A DNA stretch of 38,493 nt from Candidatus Hydrogenedentota bacterium (lineage in GTDB: Bacteria > Hydrogenedentota > Hydrogenedentia > Hydrogenedentales > SLHB01): positions 77,554-116,046 of the forward strand of contig JACRLJ010000037.1 of the NCBI GenBank assembly GCA_016215105.1, read 5' to 3'. Under the pieces are notes generated by a model. The model was not told the origin of the DNA and did not search any database. It saw only the letters and a list, made by a program, of their open reading frames with translations. Positions within the stretch are counted from its first letter, which is position 1. The number at the start of each line of letters is the position of its first letter. Position numbers and translations under genes: made by a program. Of this stretch, positions 8,216-15,028 are shown one piece after another.

Positions 8216-9130
8216 ATGTCCGAACAATTGTTTCAAAACGATCGACTATTCCGCACCCTCCTGGATAATCTTAGTGACGGCGTGTATTTCACGGACACGC
8301 AACGGCGGATTCAGTACTGGAATAAGGGCGCTGAAACTATCACGGGGTATAGCGCGGGCGAGGTCCAGGGGCACTGCTGCGCCGACAACATTCTGATGCA
8401 CACCGATATGGCTGGCCAGTGTCTGTGCCAGGGCCATTGTCCCTTGGCGGCCACCATCCAGGATTGTGAAAGCCGTTCGGCCAAGTTGTTTCTGCATCAC
8501 AAAGATGGGCATCGCGTGCCCATTTTGGTCAGCGTCTCTCCTATTCGCGACGAGAACGGCGCCGTTATCGGCGGCCTCGAAACGTTCCACGACATTACGA
8601 CCGAGATGAGCGCCTTGCAGCAGGTCGAAGAGCTCATGGAGAAGTCCCTTCTGTGCCCTGTTACCGGTGTGGGAAATCGCCGATACACGGAGCAGATGCT
8701 GACCTCGAAGGGCCAGGAGATGAAGCGGTCCGGCTCGTCGTTGGGCCTGGTATTCGTGGACGTTGATCATTTCAAAGCGGTCAACGACCGATTTGGCCAC
8801 AAGGTCGGCGACGTCGCGCTGAAGATGGTGGCGCGCACCTTGTCCGGCGCGATGCGGTCCTACGATTTCCTGGGCCGCTGGGGCGGCGAGGAGTTCATCG
8901 CCATTCTACCCAACCTTCACCGGCCCCAATTGGAGGTGTTCGCCGAACGCCTTCGGGCCTTGGTCGAGAAGTCCAGCGCCACCGTGAGCAACGGCGCGTT
9001 GGTCGTGACCATCTCCGCGGGCGCCACGGTGGTTAAAGCAGGGGAAGAAGTCGGAAAGGCCGTGGCTCGGGCCGACGCGCTCATGTACAAAAGCAAGGCC
9101 CAGGGGCGCAACCGCGTAACCATCGGCTGA
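8216..9130 (+). CDS. PAS-domain diguanylate cyclase (GGEEF)
   Basis: 304 residues, cytosolic, without membrane segments. A PAS domain (about 8-130) precedes a GGDEF domain (about 145-304) that makes the second messenger c-di-GMP from two GTP. The active-site signature is GGEEF at residues 223-227, a competent variant. RSYD at 214-217 lies exactly five residues before it and matches the inhibitory I-site (RxxD), so product inhibition is expected. The PAS domain is unusually rich in Cys and His: H53, C54, C55, H62, C69, C71, C75 and C84, most of them in one insert. This pattern recurs in a group of PAS-GGDEF proteins and may bind a metal, Fe-S cluster or haem, or sense redox; that is inference. 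The start is ATG 8216, backed by GGGAGGT at 8202-8208; the frame is open further upstream without support. It appears monocistronic. Confidence 0.92.
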   Translation: MSEQLFQNDRLFRTLLDNLSDGVYFTDTQRRIQYWNKGAETITGYSAGEVQGHCCADNILMHTDMAGQCLCQGHCPLAATIQDCESRSAKLFLHHKDGHRVPILVSVSPIRDENGAVIGGLETFHDITTEMSALQQVEELMEKSLLCPVTGVGNRRYTEQMLTSKGQEMKRSGSSLGLVFVDVDHFKAVNDRFGHKVGDVALKMVARTLSGAMRSYDFLGRWGGEEFIAILPNLHRPQLEVFAERLRALVEKSSATVSNGALVVTISAGATVVKAGEEVGKAVARADALMYKSKAQGRNRVTIG

Positions 9131-9230
9131 GGGCGCCGGATGCCCGCTCGAGAAAAGCGGCGCACGGTCGTGCCGTCGTCCCGACGCGGCCTAGAACTTC
9201 TAACAAGACCCTTATTCATAGGCCGTGGCG

Positions 9231-9355
9231 ACGGGTAGTCCGGCTTTTCCAAAGCCGGATTGGGTTGCGTGCATCGAATTCTTCGGAGCGTGAGGACTGA
9301 AGGGGATCTGATGCGGGGGGATGTTCCGGTTTTTGAAAAACCGGACTACTCGGGG
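9231..9355. repeat. REPIN-like inverted doublet (GTAGTCCGG ... CCGGACTAC)
   Basis: Two hairpins face each other: 9239-9259 (TCCGGCTTT/AAAGCCGGA, loop TCC, preceded by GTAG) and 9325-9345 (TCCGGTTTT/AAAACCGGA, followed by CTAC). The stems differ by compensated changes. A second such doublet with almost the same stem is at 26057-26172. Confidence 0.75.
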
Positions 9356-9398
9356 CGCATGCCAGTCCGTCCACAGATTTCGACTTGATAGGTCTAAT

Positions 9399-10487
9399 CT
9401 ACTCCAGCAACGTCGCGGGATCGCCGTGGAGCGGGGGCAGGGGATGCGGACGGACGAGCGCGCCGCCTTGTTCGTAGGACTCCATGACGGCCCAGGTGTA
9501 CTCGAGCGCGGCGAGGGCGTCGCGGCCGTTGGCGCGCAGGCTTTCCTTCGGGACGCCATTGCCAACGTCTTCGAGGAAGGCGTGGATGCGGCGCGGGAAG
9601 GTCAGGCCGAAATCCGTCAGGCCGGAGCTGGTCACGACGGGCTCCGCGGGTTTGGCCGCCGGCCAGAACGTGACCTTCTCGATACAGTTCTCGATGCAGA
9701 AGGTGCCCTTGGTTCCGGCGACCTCGAGGCTCCACCAACCGCCGAGACCATACGCCGCGTCGCCGCGTTGGCTGAGCAGGTAGCCGACCGAATCGTTTGC
9801 GAAGCGGACATGAATGCTGACCGTGGACAGCATCACGTCCTCGGCGCGGCGGCGGAATCCCGGGCGGTTCACGAAGGCCTGGACATGGGTCACATCGCCG
9901 CAGAAGTGGCGCATCACGCTGAAGGGGTGCGAGAGGAATGCCTTCAGATGCGCGTACGGGAAGCCTTTGAACCGGGAGGACGTTGTCGGGCTGTAGGTCT
10001 CCTCGCCCGCGGAGAATCCCATCTTGTGCAGACAATACACCAACTCCCCGATTTGACCGTTGTCCATGTACTGTTTGGCCGTCTCGGCGGGCGGGGTGAA
10101 GTAGTGGTTGAGGTTGCAGCCCAGGTAGACGTTCTTCTCGGCCGCCTTGGCCACCATCTGGCGCGCTTCGCCAACGTCATTCGACAGCGGCTTCTCGACC
10201 AGCGTGTGTTTGCCGGCTTCCATGGCCTGCATCGCCGGCTCATAATGCCAACTGCCGTTCTCGAAGCCGCCCGTGGTCACGTCCACGATGTCCAGGTCGG
10301 GCTCGTGCTTGAGCATGTCCGCCAGCGAGTAATACGCGCGTACGTTGTGCTTCTGCGCTTCCGCGTCGGCCCGTTCCTTGACCACGTCGCACACCGCCAC
10401 GAGATTCGACAGCGGGTCCTTCGAGTGACACTCCGCATGATTCGACCCTATCCCCCGCAACCCGACTATGCCAACCTTCAACGCCAT
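9399..10487 (-). CDS. Gfo/Idh/MocA family NAD(P)-dependent oxidoreductase
   Basis: 362 residues, the usual length for the family. The N-terminal Rossmann fold begins at once with VGIVGLRGIGSNHAECH, the dinucleotide-binding glycine loop (residues about 5-15). The EKPLSNDVGEAR segment (about residues 95-106) carries the family's EKP motif, whose Lys helps catalysis. The C-terminal half is the alpha/beta GFO_IDH_MocA_C substrate domain. Members oxidise or epimerise sugars, inositols or related alcohols; the substrate here cannot be read from sequence. The start is ATG 10487, with GGAGG six bases upstream; the open frame to 10775 is non-homologous. It is monocistronic, and its 3' end abuts a REPIN-like doublet. 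Confidence 0.92.
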   Translation of the reverse strand: MALKVGIVGLRGIGSNHAECHSKDPLSNLVAVCDVVKERADAEAQKHNVRAYYSLADMLKHEPDLDIVDVTTGGFENGSWHYEPAMQAMEAGKHTLVEKPLSNDVGEARQMVAKAAEKNVYLGCNLNHYFTPPAETAKQYMDNGQIGELVYCLHKMGFSAGEETYSPTTSSRFKGFPYAHLKAFLSHPFSVMRHFCGDVTHVQAFVNRPGFRRRAEDVMLSTVSIHVRFANDSVGYLLSQRGDAAYGLGGWWSLEVAGTKGTFCIENCIEKVTFWPAAKPAEPVVTSSGLTDFGLTFPRRIHAFLEDVGNGVPKESLRANGRDALAALEYTWAVMESYEQGGALVRPHPLPPLHGDPATLLE

Positions 10488-10593
10488 TGGAAACCTCCGT
10501 TTCTGTTCCAGCGCATGGACGCCACAGGATAGCATATTCGGGGGGCAGCTGGAATGTGAGATCGTCCGCGCCCGAATGACGCTAGGATAAAAG

Positions 10594-10669
10594 CGAGAGC
10601 TCGTAGCGCCGGCATCCTGCTGGCAGAGTTCAGGCGCCGCGATGCCTGCCAGATGCTGGCGTGCTCTCG
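10594..10669. repeat. Compound REP-like element, GTAG foot, TCC loop
   Basis: The outer stem CGAGAGC (10594-10600) pairs with GCTCTCG (10663-10669). Inside, GTAGCGCC leads into stem GCCGGCA/TGCTGGC (10608-10624, one mismatch) with loop TCC. The layout is like the element at 7967-8030. Confidence 0.6.
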
Positions 10670-10692
10670 TTTCCAAGTTGCACTTGGGAACG
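10668..10692. repeat. Palindrome of the TTCCCAAGT/ACTTGGGAA family
   Basis: 11-bp arms CGTTTCCAAGT/ACTTGGGAACG with loop TGC and one mismatch. Better copies sit at 13219-13243, 13305-13327 and 26202-26224. Confidence 0.75.
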
Positions 10693-10720
10693 CACCCAAG
10701 CGCGCAAGGCCCCAAAGTAG

Positions 10721-10740
10721 AAGCGGCGTCCTCGCCGCTT
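10721..10740. repeat. REP-like palindrome, GTAG foot, TCCT loop
   Basis: GTAG is followed by stem AAGCGGCG/CGCCGCTT with loop TCCT. A near-identical unit is at 31622-31640. Confidence 0.78.
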
Positions 10741-10989
10741 CCGACAGACTTCCCGCCGCGCATTGACCGTACCATCCCAGTCCACCCAGTCCACTAGGTC
10801 CACCCCCCAAGCCGCCCCGCCGCCGTCCTGCTCCACGCGGCATCTTGCGCCGCCAAAATAGTTCCCGCCGTCACTTCCCCGCTCGTAGTACCGGCTTTGG
10901 CCGGCTCCCGACCCAACGCCACAACCCAAACCACACCAACCGCTTACCCCGCCTTACCCCTTGTATCGAAAACCCACCGCCAGACCCCA

Positions 10990-11098
10990 CGTCCCTCCTT
11001 CATCGTCCCTTCCGTCCCTTCCGTCCCTTTGGTCCCTTTAGTCCCTTCTCCCATCCTTCCCATCGCTCCCATTCCTCCCATCCTTCCCATCCTTCCCA
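10990..11098. repeat. Polypyrimidine minisatellite
   Basis: Imperfect 9-10-bp units of the type GTCCCTTCC and CATCCTTCC. The plus strand is nearly pure pyrimidine over ~100 bases, so the minus strand is purine-rich with regularly spaced GGG runs. Related to the array at 12100-12298 on the other side of the same gene. Confidence 0.8.
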
Positions 11099-11217
11099 AA
11101 AATGACACCCAAAAAACTTCAAATCTCCATTTTTCCCAACAAAAACCCACTTCCACGCCCCAAAATCACCCCAAAACAGCGAAACAACTGCCCCTTACAT
11201 ATAAGGAGGTATTTAGC

Positions 11218-12402
11218 ATGAACACACTTGCTGAACTCGAACTCGAACCCGAAACCATCGACCAAACAACCGTTCTACCACAACAGCCGCTCGACCCCGA
11301 ATCCGAATCCGCCTCGCGCAAACTCGTCAACGGCGCCCTTTCCAAACCGGCGCCCCCGCCCACACCCCAGCATCGCACGGCCGCGGGCACACCCTACTCC
11401 AGTTCCTGGACCAAGTCCTGGATCGCCCGCGTCACCCAAACCGAGACCCGGCTTCAGCGGCGCATCTGCGGAGCCCAACTTCCCGACGGGTCCCCCTGCG
11501 AACTCGAATCGCGCCACAAGAACGGTCGTTGCCGCATGCACGGCGGCTTCGACCTCACCGGCGCCCCCGCAGGAAACACCAACGCCGAGATACACGGCCT
11601 CTACACCCGCCGCCTCAAGACGTGCAGCATGCACTGCCCTATGTGGAACGAATGCCCCTGCGCAGGCGCCGATGTCGCCGCGATGGAACCCCGTAAGCGC
11701 CCGACCTGTCCCTACGAACAAGCCGAATACGATTCCGCCGTTGCAACCGCCCTCAGCAACGCCAAGAAATCCGATTCCGCCACGCCAGTCCAAGACGCCC
11801 ACACTCTTGCCTTGCTCCAAGTCATGACGACCCGCGCCTCCCTCGCCGTGCGCAATGAACCTCTCGCCCATGAGGTCGGATTCGTTTCCAACGGCCAATT
11901 CAGCCAAACAGGCACCAAACTCAACGCCCACTTCCAAGCCTTCACCCGCATCGTCGCCGAATACCGCCGATTCACCGCCGTGCTCAAACCAAAAAAGAAA
12001 AAACACGCCACCCTAACCGCCAACGACCTGGCCCTGCTCCACCTAAGCGCCACCCAAAACCCCGAAGCCCCCGAACCGCCGCCGACCACTGATGCTCCAT
12101 CCGTCGCTTCGGTCCCTCGCGTCCCTTTGGTCCCTTGTGCCCCATCAGTCCCATCAGTCCCATCGGTCCATCAGCTCCATCAGTTCCATCAGTCCCATCA
12201 GTCCCATCAGTCCCATCGGTCCCATCGGTCCCATCAGCAACTTTGGTCCCTCTGGTCCCTTGCGTCCCTTTGGTCCCTTGCGACCCACCGGCCCCACCAC
12301 CAACTCGTTCCCAAGTTGGTGAAACCTCTTAGCCGCAATAGAACGCCGAGAACGCAAGGAGATTACGAAGATGTTGTCACAGGCCGGGTTGGCCATGGGT
12401 AG
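11218..12402 (+). CDS. HGG-motif cysteine-rich protein (phage small-terminase-like) with repeat-derived C-terminus
   Basis: 394 residues as read. The core (about 80-290) contains CGAQLPDGSPC, then CRMHGG, GAPAGNTNAEIHGLY and a second cysteine set (CSMHCPMWNECPC, then CPYE). The order 'C..C, MHGG, GAPxGNxNAxxHGLY' is typical of phage small-terminase-like or DNA-packaging-associated proteins and probably binds zinc; function here is uncertain. The start is ATG 11218, backed by TAAGGAGG nine bases upstream. Homology seems to stop near residue 295. After that the frame runs through a 9-bp minisatellite and is low-complexity (SVPSVPSV, HQSHQSHQSHRSHR, LWSLWSLASLWSL), so the natural stop may have been lost to repeat expansion. 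No other phage genes are nearby, so this is an orphan relic or a domesticated gene. Confidence 0.68.
   Translation: MNTLAELELEPETIDQTTVLPQQPLDPESESASRKLVNGALSKPAPPPTPQHRTAAGTPYSSSWTKSWIARVTQTETRLQRRICGAQLPDGSPCELESRHKNGRCRMHGGFDLTGAPAGNTNAEIHGLYTRRLKTCSMHCPMWNECPCAGADVAAMEPRKRPTCPYEQAEYDSAVATALSNAKKSDSATPVQDAHTLALLQVMTTRASLAVRNEPLAHEVGFVSNGQFSQTGTKLNAHFQAFTRIVAEYRRFTAVLKPKKKKHATLTANDLALLHLSATQNPEAPEPPPTTDAPSVASVPRVPLVPCAPSVPSVPSVHQLHQFHQSHQSHQSHRSHRSHQQLWSLWSLASLWSLATHRPHHQLVPKLVKPLSRNRTPRTQGDYEDVVTGRVGHG
12100..12298. repeat. 9-bp minisatellite inside the 3' end of the HGG gene
   Basis: Units of GTCCCATCA and GTCCCTTTG variants in near-perfect 9-base phase, so the repeat translates without frameshift. 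CCC triplets recur every nine bases at 12194, 12203, 12212, 12221 and 12230, giving five minus-strand GGG tracts with six-base loops, a pattern that can form a G-quadruplex. Confidence 0.85.
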
Positions 12403-12423
12403 GGCGGTTTTGCCAAAACCGCC
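12403..12423. repeat. REP-like palindrome, GTAG foot, GCC loop
   Basis: GTAG overlaps the first base of stem GGCGGTTTT/AAAACCGCC, with loop GCC. A partial relative is at 26337-26362. Confidence 0.72.
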
Positions 12424-12508
12424 GCCATCACTTGGGAACGAGTTGATACGAGTTGATGATGGCGGCGCCCCGCTGGTCAGACAAATGGTGGCGGCGAGTG
12501 CGCCTCGG

Positions 12509-12534
12509 GATGGTCGGCGTCCCCGCCGACCATC
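12509..12534. repeat. Perfect 11-bp palindrome, TCCC loop
   Basis: GATGGTCGGCG pairs with CGCCGACCATC around TCCC. Confidence 0.78.
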
Positions 12535-12619
12535 GTCGCCCGTACAACCACCGTTCGGCAAAGGCCTCTCCCCGCGCTTGACGGATCTACCCCTTTGCGT
12601 GTTACCCGCGCCAAGGCCA

Positions 12620-12637
12620 GTCGGCGAGGACGCCGAC
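12620..12637. repeat. Palindrome, AGGA loop (minus-strand TCCT)
   Basis: GTCGGCG/CGCCGAC around AGGA; the inverted counterpart of the unit at 12509, so the two form a loose inverted doublet ~100 bp apart. Confidence 0.7.
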
Positions 12638-12666
12638 CCTCCCGCGCGAACTTCTGCGAAAAACGG

Positions 12667-12788
12667 AATGAAGTTGACGGTTAGTAGTACGGAACACACT
12701 GAAAATATCGAGGCGAAAAGGGGCAACAATGAAGTTGACGGTTAGTAGTACGGAACACACTGAAAATATCGAGGCGAAAAGGGGCAAC
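12667..12788. repeat. 61-bp tandem duplication
   Basis: 12667-12727 and 12728-12788 are the same 61-base unit, beginning AATGAAGTTGACGG and ending GGGGCAAC. The copies look identical by eye, implying a recent duplication or an assembly artefact. Confidence 0.88.
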
Positions 12789-12814
12789 GAGAGGCGAGAA
12801 CGATCCACAGATTC

Positions 12815-13206
12815 GCATAGCGCGGCGTGGCCGCAACCCAGATAGGGTTGGAAACAGTTCCTCAACGCAGAGACGCAGAGAGCGCAGAGGAACGCGGAGA
12901 ACATTTCTCAATCTGGAAATCAGGAAAGCTGGTCAGACGAAGATCCAATGGATTGGCGAGAGAGTAGCATGGCGCGGCAGAGCCGAAGCCAGACCTCTTA
13001 GCCGCAAGAGAACGCGGAGAACGCAGGGGGTGCGCGTCCAGGGATAGGACGCCATCGGCATGACCCACTACACCAGCACTGCAACGCTATGCGCTAAAGT
13101 AGGCGCGCCGTCTCGTCGCGCCAGCCGGAGCGTGAATGCTGCATGTACGTGTAGCGTCTGCCTTGGGGTAATCGAGATGCCCTAAAGTTGTCCTTGACAT
13201 GAATCG
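12815..13206. repeat. ~392-bp direct repeat, copy 1
   Basis: Runs from GCATAGCGCGGCGTGG to TTGACATGAATCG. It matches 13345-13737 with scattered substitutions. Inside are a CAACCC/GGGTTG stem, the 'CAACGCAGAGACGCAGAG' motif seen as filler in many genomes, a GCGTCC/GGACGC stem, and a GTAG-footed REP hairpin at 13102-13122 (loop TCT). Confidence 0.88.
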
Positions 13207-13218
13207 GGTTTTTTCTCT

Positions 13219-13243
13219 CGTTCCCAAGTTGCACTTGGGAACG
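13219..13243. repeat. Perfect TTCCCAAGT palindrome
   Basis: CGTTCCCAAGT/ACTTGGGAACG with loop TGC. It lies between the two long direct-repeat copies. Confidence 0.82.
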
Positions 13244-13304
13244 CATCTCGAAGGCCTCCACCCACGCGCGGGGGAATACAAAGCGCAGCTTTTCAGGCAT
13301 GCCC

Positions 13305-13327
13305 ATTCCCAAGTACAACTTGGGAAC
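13305..13327. repeat. TTCCCAAGT palindrome, ACA loop
   Basis: ATTCCCAAGT/ACTTGGGAAC with loop ACA and one end mismatch, just before direct-repeat copy 2. Confidence 0.75.
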
Positions 13328-13344
13328 GAGTTGGAACCTGAGCA

Positions 13345-13737
13345 GCATAGCGCGGCGTGGCCGCAACCCAGATAGGGTTGAAGAGCAATTCTTCAACGCA
13401 GAGACGCAGAGAGCGCAGAGGAACGCGGAGAACATTTCTCAATCTGGAAATCAGGAAAGCTGGTCAGACGGAGTTCCAATGGATTGGCGAGAGAGTAGCA
13501 TGGCGCGGCAGAGCCGCAGCCAGACCTCTTAGCCGCAAGAGAACGCAGAGAACGCAAGGGGTGCGCGTCCAAGGATAGGACGCCATCGGCATGGCTCGCT
13601 ACACCAGCACTGCAACGCTATGCGCTAAAGTAGGCGCGCCGTCTCGTCGCGCCAGCTGGAGCGCGAATGCCGGATATATGTGCAGCGTCTGCCCTGGGGC
13701 AGTCGAGACGCTCTAAAGTTGTTCTTGACGCGAATCG
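13345..13737. repeat. ~392-bp direct repeat, copy 2
   Basis: Second copy of 12815-13206, again holding a GTAG-footed hairpin (13633-13653). Its right end differs functionally: TTGACG at the repeat edge is followed 17 bases later by TATATT in unique DNA, forming a good promoter. In copy 1 the corresponding TTGACA has no -10 element. Confidence 0.88.
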
Positions 13738-13753
13738 AGAATTCCGCTATATT
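13725..13753 (+). promoter_or_regulatory. Near-consensus sigma70 promoter of the transporter/AAA+/radical SAM operon
   Basis: TTGACG (13725-13730), exactly 17 bases, then TATATT (13748-13753). It is the strongest promoter match seen in the window. Transcription from about 13760 would give a ~285-base leader before the first gene. Confidence 0.65.
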
Positions 13754-13908
13754 CTCACTGTTGCCTCGCGGTTAGGGGGTATTCCGAGCGCCAAAGTGCG
13801 GTGGGTTTCACGTCAAGGTTCTGCCACGGCGAACGAGTCCTTGAGCATCCATCCTGAGCAAGGCTTGGGATTCGGTATTTCAAACTCACTCTCGGGGGTA
13901 ATTAAAAA

Positions 13909-13947
13909 ATGAATACAGAAGTGAGACGAGGGATGGGTGACGGATAA
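13909..13947 (+). CDS. Possible 12-codon leader peptide
   Basis: ATG at 13909 follows CGGGGGTA (13893-13900) at suitable spacing and encodes MNTEVRRGMGDG, with TAA at 13945-13947. It overlaps both competing left arms of the leader hairpins (13921-13928 and 13936-13945), so ribosome position could choose between folds. Short ORFs arise easily by chance, so this is tentative. Confidence 0.3.
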   Translation: MNTEVRRGMGDG

Positions 13948-13983
13948 ACATGCACACGTGGTTCTTGCTTGATCCGTCTCACC
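13921..13983 (+). promoter_or_regulatory. Leader with mutually exclusive hairpins
   Basis: The right arm ATCCGTCTCACC (13972-13983) can pair with GTGAGACG (13921-13928, perfect 8 bp) or with GGTGACGGAT (13936-13945, 10 bp with a two-base bulge). Both cannot form together. It sits ~60 bases before the first operon gene. No known riboswitch consensus was recognised. Confidence 0.4.
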
Positions 13984-14044
13984 TTACTCTTCATACTTCA
14001 ACCCATCTAAATGGTGGCTATATCGCTTTTCAGGAGGAGCAAAG

Positions 14045-15028
14045 ATGAAACAAACGACCATGAAACTTCGAATAGTCACTCTCGTCCTGGTGTTCGCCAC
14101 CGTGCTCGTTTCGTGCTCGAAGAAGGAACTCCAGCAAACGCAGAAACCACTGGAGTCGATTCGCATTGGCTATGTCCCGTATTCGTCCAGTATGCCGGCT
14201 CTGGTCGCGGTCGAGAAGGGCTTCGCAAAAGCCCAGGGTCTCGACGTTCAACTAGTGCGACTTGAAACATCGAACGAAGCAATCATCGCCCTGACCAAAG
14301 GCGACATCCAAGGACTGATGGGAATCGGCCTTCCCAGTCTGCTTGCCATAGAGGTAAAGACGCCGGGTACGTTCAAGTTTATTTGGTACGCAGTAGAGAC
14401 CGGGCCCCACAGCGTGAACGCGCTGCTGGTACCGGTCAAGTCTGAGGCAACTGACATCGAATCGCTACGAGGCAAGACGGTTGGCACTTTCTCCGGCGCG
14501 ACCCAACTCCTCAACCTCCAGGCCATATTCAAGACCGCACTTGGTGACACAGATGCCGTCAAGATATCTCAAGTAGCTCCAAACCTACAGCTTCAGGCCC
14601 TTGAGAATGGCGAAATCGCGGCGCTTTTCACAATCGAACCCCAGGTTACCATCGCAACGGAAAAAGGGATAGGGCGGATTCTTGTCGACAACCCCCGGAG
14701 CAAGTACATCATGGATCCGTTTCCGGGCGGAGGCGGCGTATTGGCCACCGCCTTCATTACGGCGAAGCCGGAACTAGCCAAGAAACTGCGCACCGCGTTT
14801 GACTCCGCCATCGAGAGCATCAGAGCCGACGAGTCTGCGGCAAAATCGCTCTTGCCCAAGTACGCACCCGTGGAATCAGAGATCGCGGCCAAGACGCGCC
14901 TCTACGGGTGGTGGACTTCGTCTCAGGTCGATCTGAAGAGCCTCCAAAGCATGGCAGATCTTCTCGAACATGACGGCATAGTCAAGGGTCACGTGGATGT
15001 CAAGAATATCGTCATGCCGGGAGAGTGA
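14045..15028 (+). CDS. ABC transporter solute-binding lipoprotein (NMT1/SsuA-like, NitT/TauT family)
   Basis: 327 residues. The signal peptide ends in lipobox LVSC (Cys24), so the mature protein is a periplasmic lipoprotein. IRIGYVPYSSSMPALVAVEKGFAKAQGLDVQLV opens a type II periplasmic binding fold of the NMT1/THI5-like or SsuA group, which captures nitrate, sulfonates, taurine, bicarbonate or pyrimidine precursors. The ligand cannot be told from sequence. GDIQGLMGIGLPSLLAI and LRGKTVGTFSGATQ are the usual hinge and second-lobe segments. The start is ATG 14045, with AGGAGG seven bases before; an internal ATG at 14060 is less well placed. It is the first gene of a five-gene operon, and its stop overlaps the next start (TGATG). 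A promoter lies at 13725-13753. Confidence 0.9.
   Translation: MKQTTMKLRIVTLVLVFATVLVSCSKKELQQTQKPLESIRIGYVPYSSSMPALVAVEKGFAKAQGLDVQLVRLETSNEAIIALTKGDIQGLMGIGLPSLLAIEVKTPGTFKFIWYAVETGPHSVNALLVPVKSEATDIESLRGKTVGTFSGATQLLNLQAIFKTALGDTDAVKISQVAPNLQLQALENGEIAALFTIEPQVTIATEKGIGRILVDNPRSKYIMDPFPGGGGVLATAFITAKPELAKKLRTAFDSAIESIRADESAAKSLLPKYAPVESEIAAKTRLYGWWTSSQVDLKSLQSMADLLEHDGIVKGHVDVKNIVMPGE

Larger units (their letters stand above)
10488..11217. other. Gene-free repeat region upstream of the HGG-type gene
   Basis: No gene supported. Contents in order: a palindrome cluster (10594-10740), GC-rich unique DNA, then a polypyrimidine minisatellite (10990-11098) and an A/C-rich stretch ending in a strong ribosome-binding site (TAAGGAGG near 11202). 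The small open frames here are translations of the repeats. Confidence 0.65.
12403..14044. other. 1.6-kb repeat-dense region without supported genes
   Basis: It contains palindromes at 12403, 12509, 12620, 13219 and 13305, a 61-bp tandem duplication, two copies of a ~392-bp direct repeat, and then the promoter and leader of the transporter operon. Open frames in both strands follow the repeats and repeat between copies; none has a recognisable domain. Confidence 0.7.

Noticed and set aside
9321-10532. A long plus-strand frame opposite the Gfo/Idh/MocA gene
   Set aside because: Shadow; composition is Arg/Val/Glu-rich as expected from the complement of GC-rich codons, with no recognisable motif.
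12133-12240. CRISPR array
   Set aside because: Nine-base units without unique spacers; a minisatellite. No cas genes in the window.
12681-13435. Minus-strand frames reading 'FSAFLCALCVSAL' in both repeat copies
   Set aside because: These are translations of the common CAACGCAGAGACGCAGAG filler repeat, not proteins.
13667-13912. Open frame of 81 codons over the operon promoter
   Set aside because: It overlaps the direct repeat and the promoter, and has no start signal or homology; the 12-codon ORF downstream is better placed as a leader.
13760-14044. TPP, cobalamin or other known riboswitch before the importer operon
   Set aside because: None of the consensus boxes I know (for example the TPP CUGAGA pairings) is present; only competing stems are visible.
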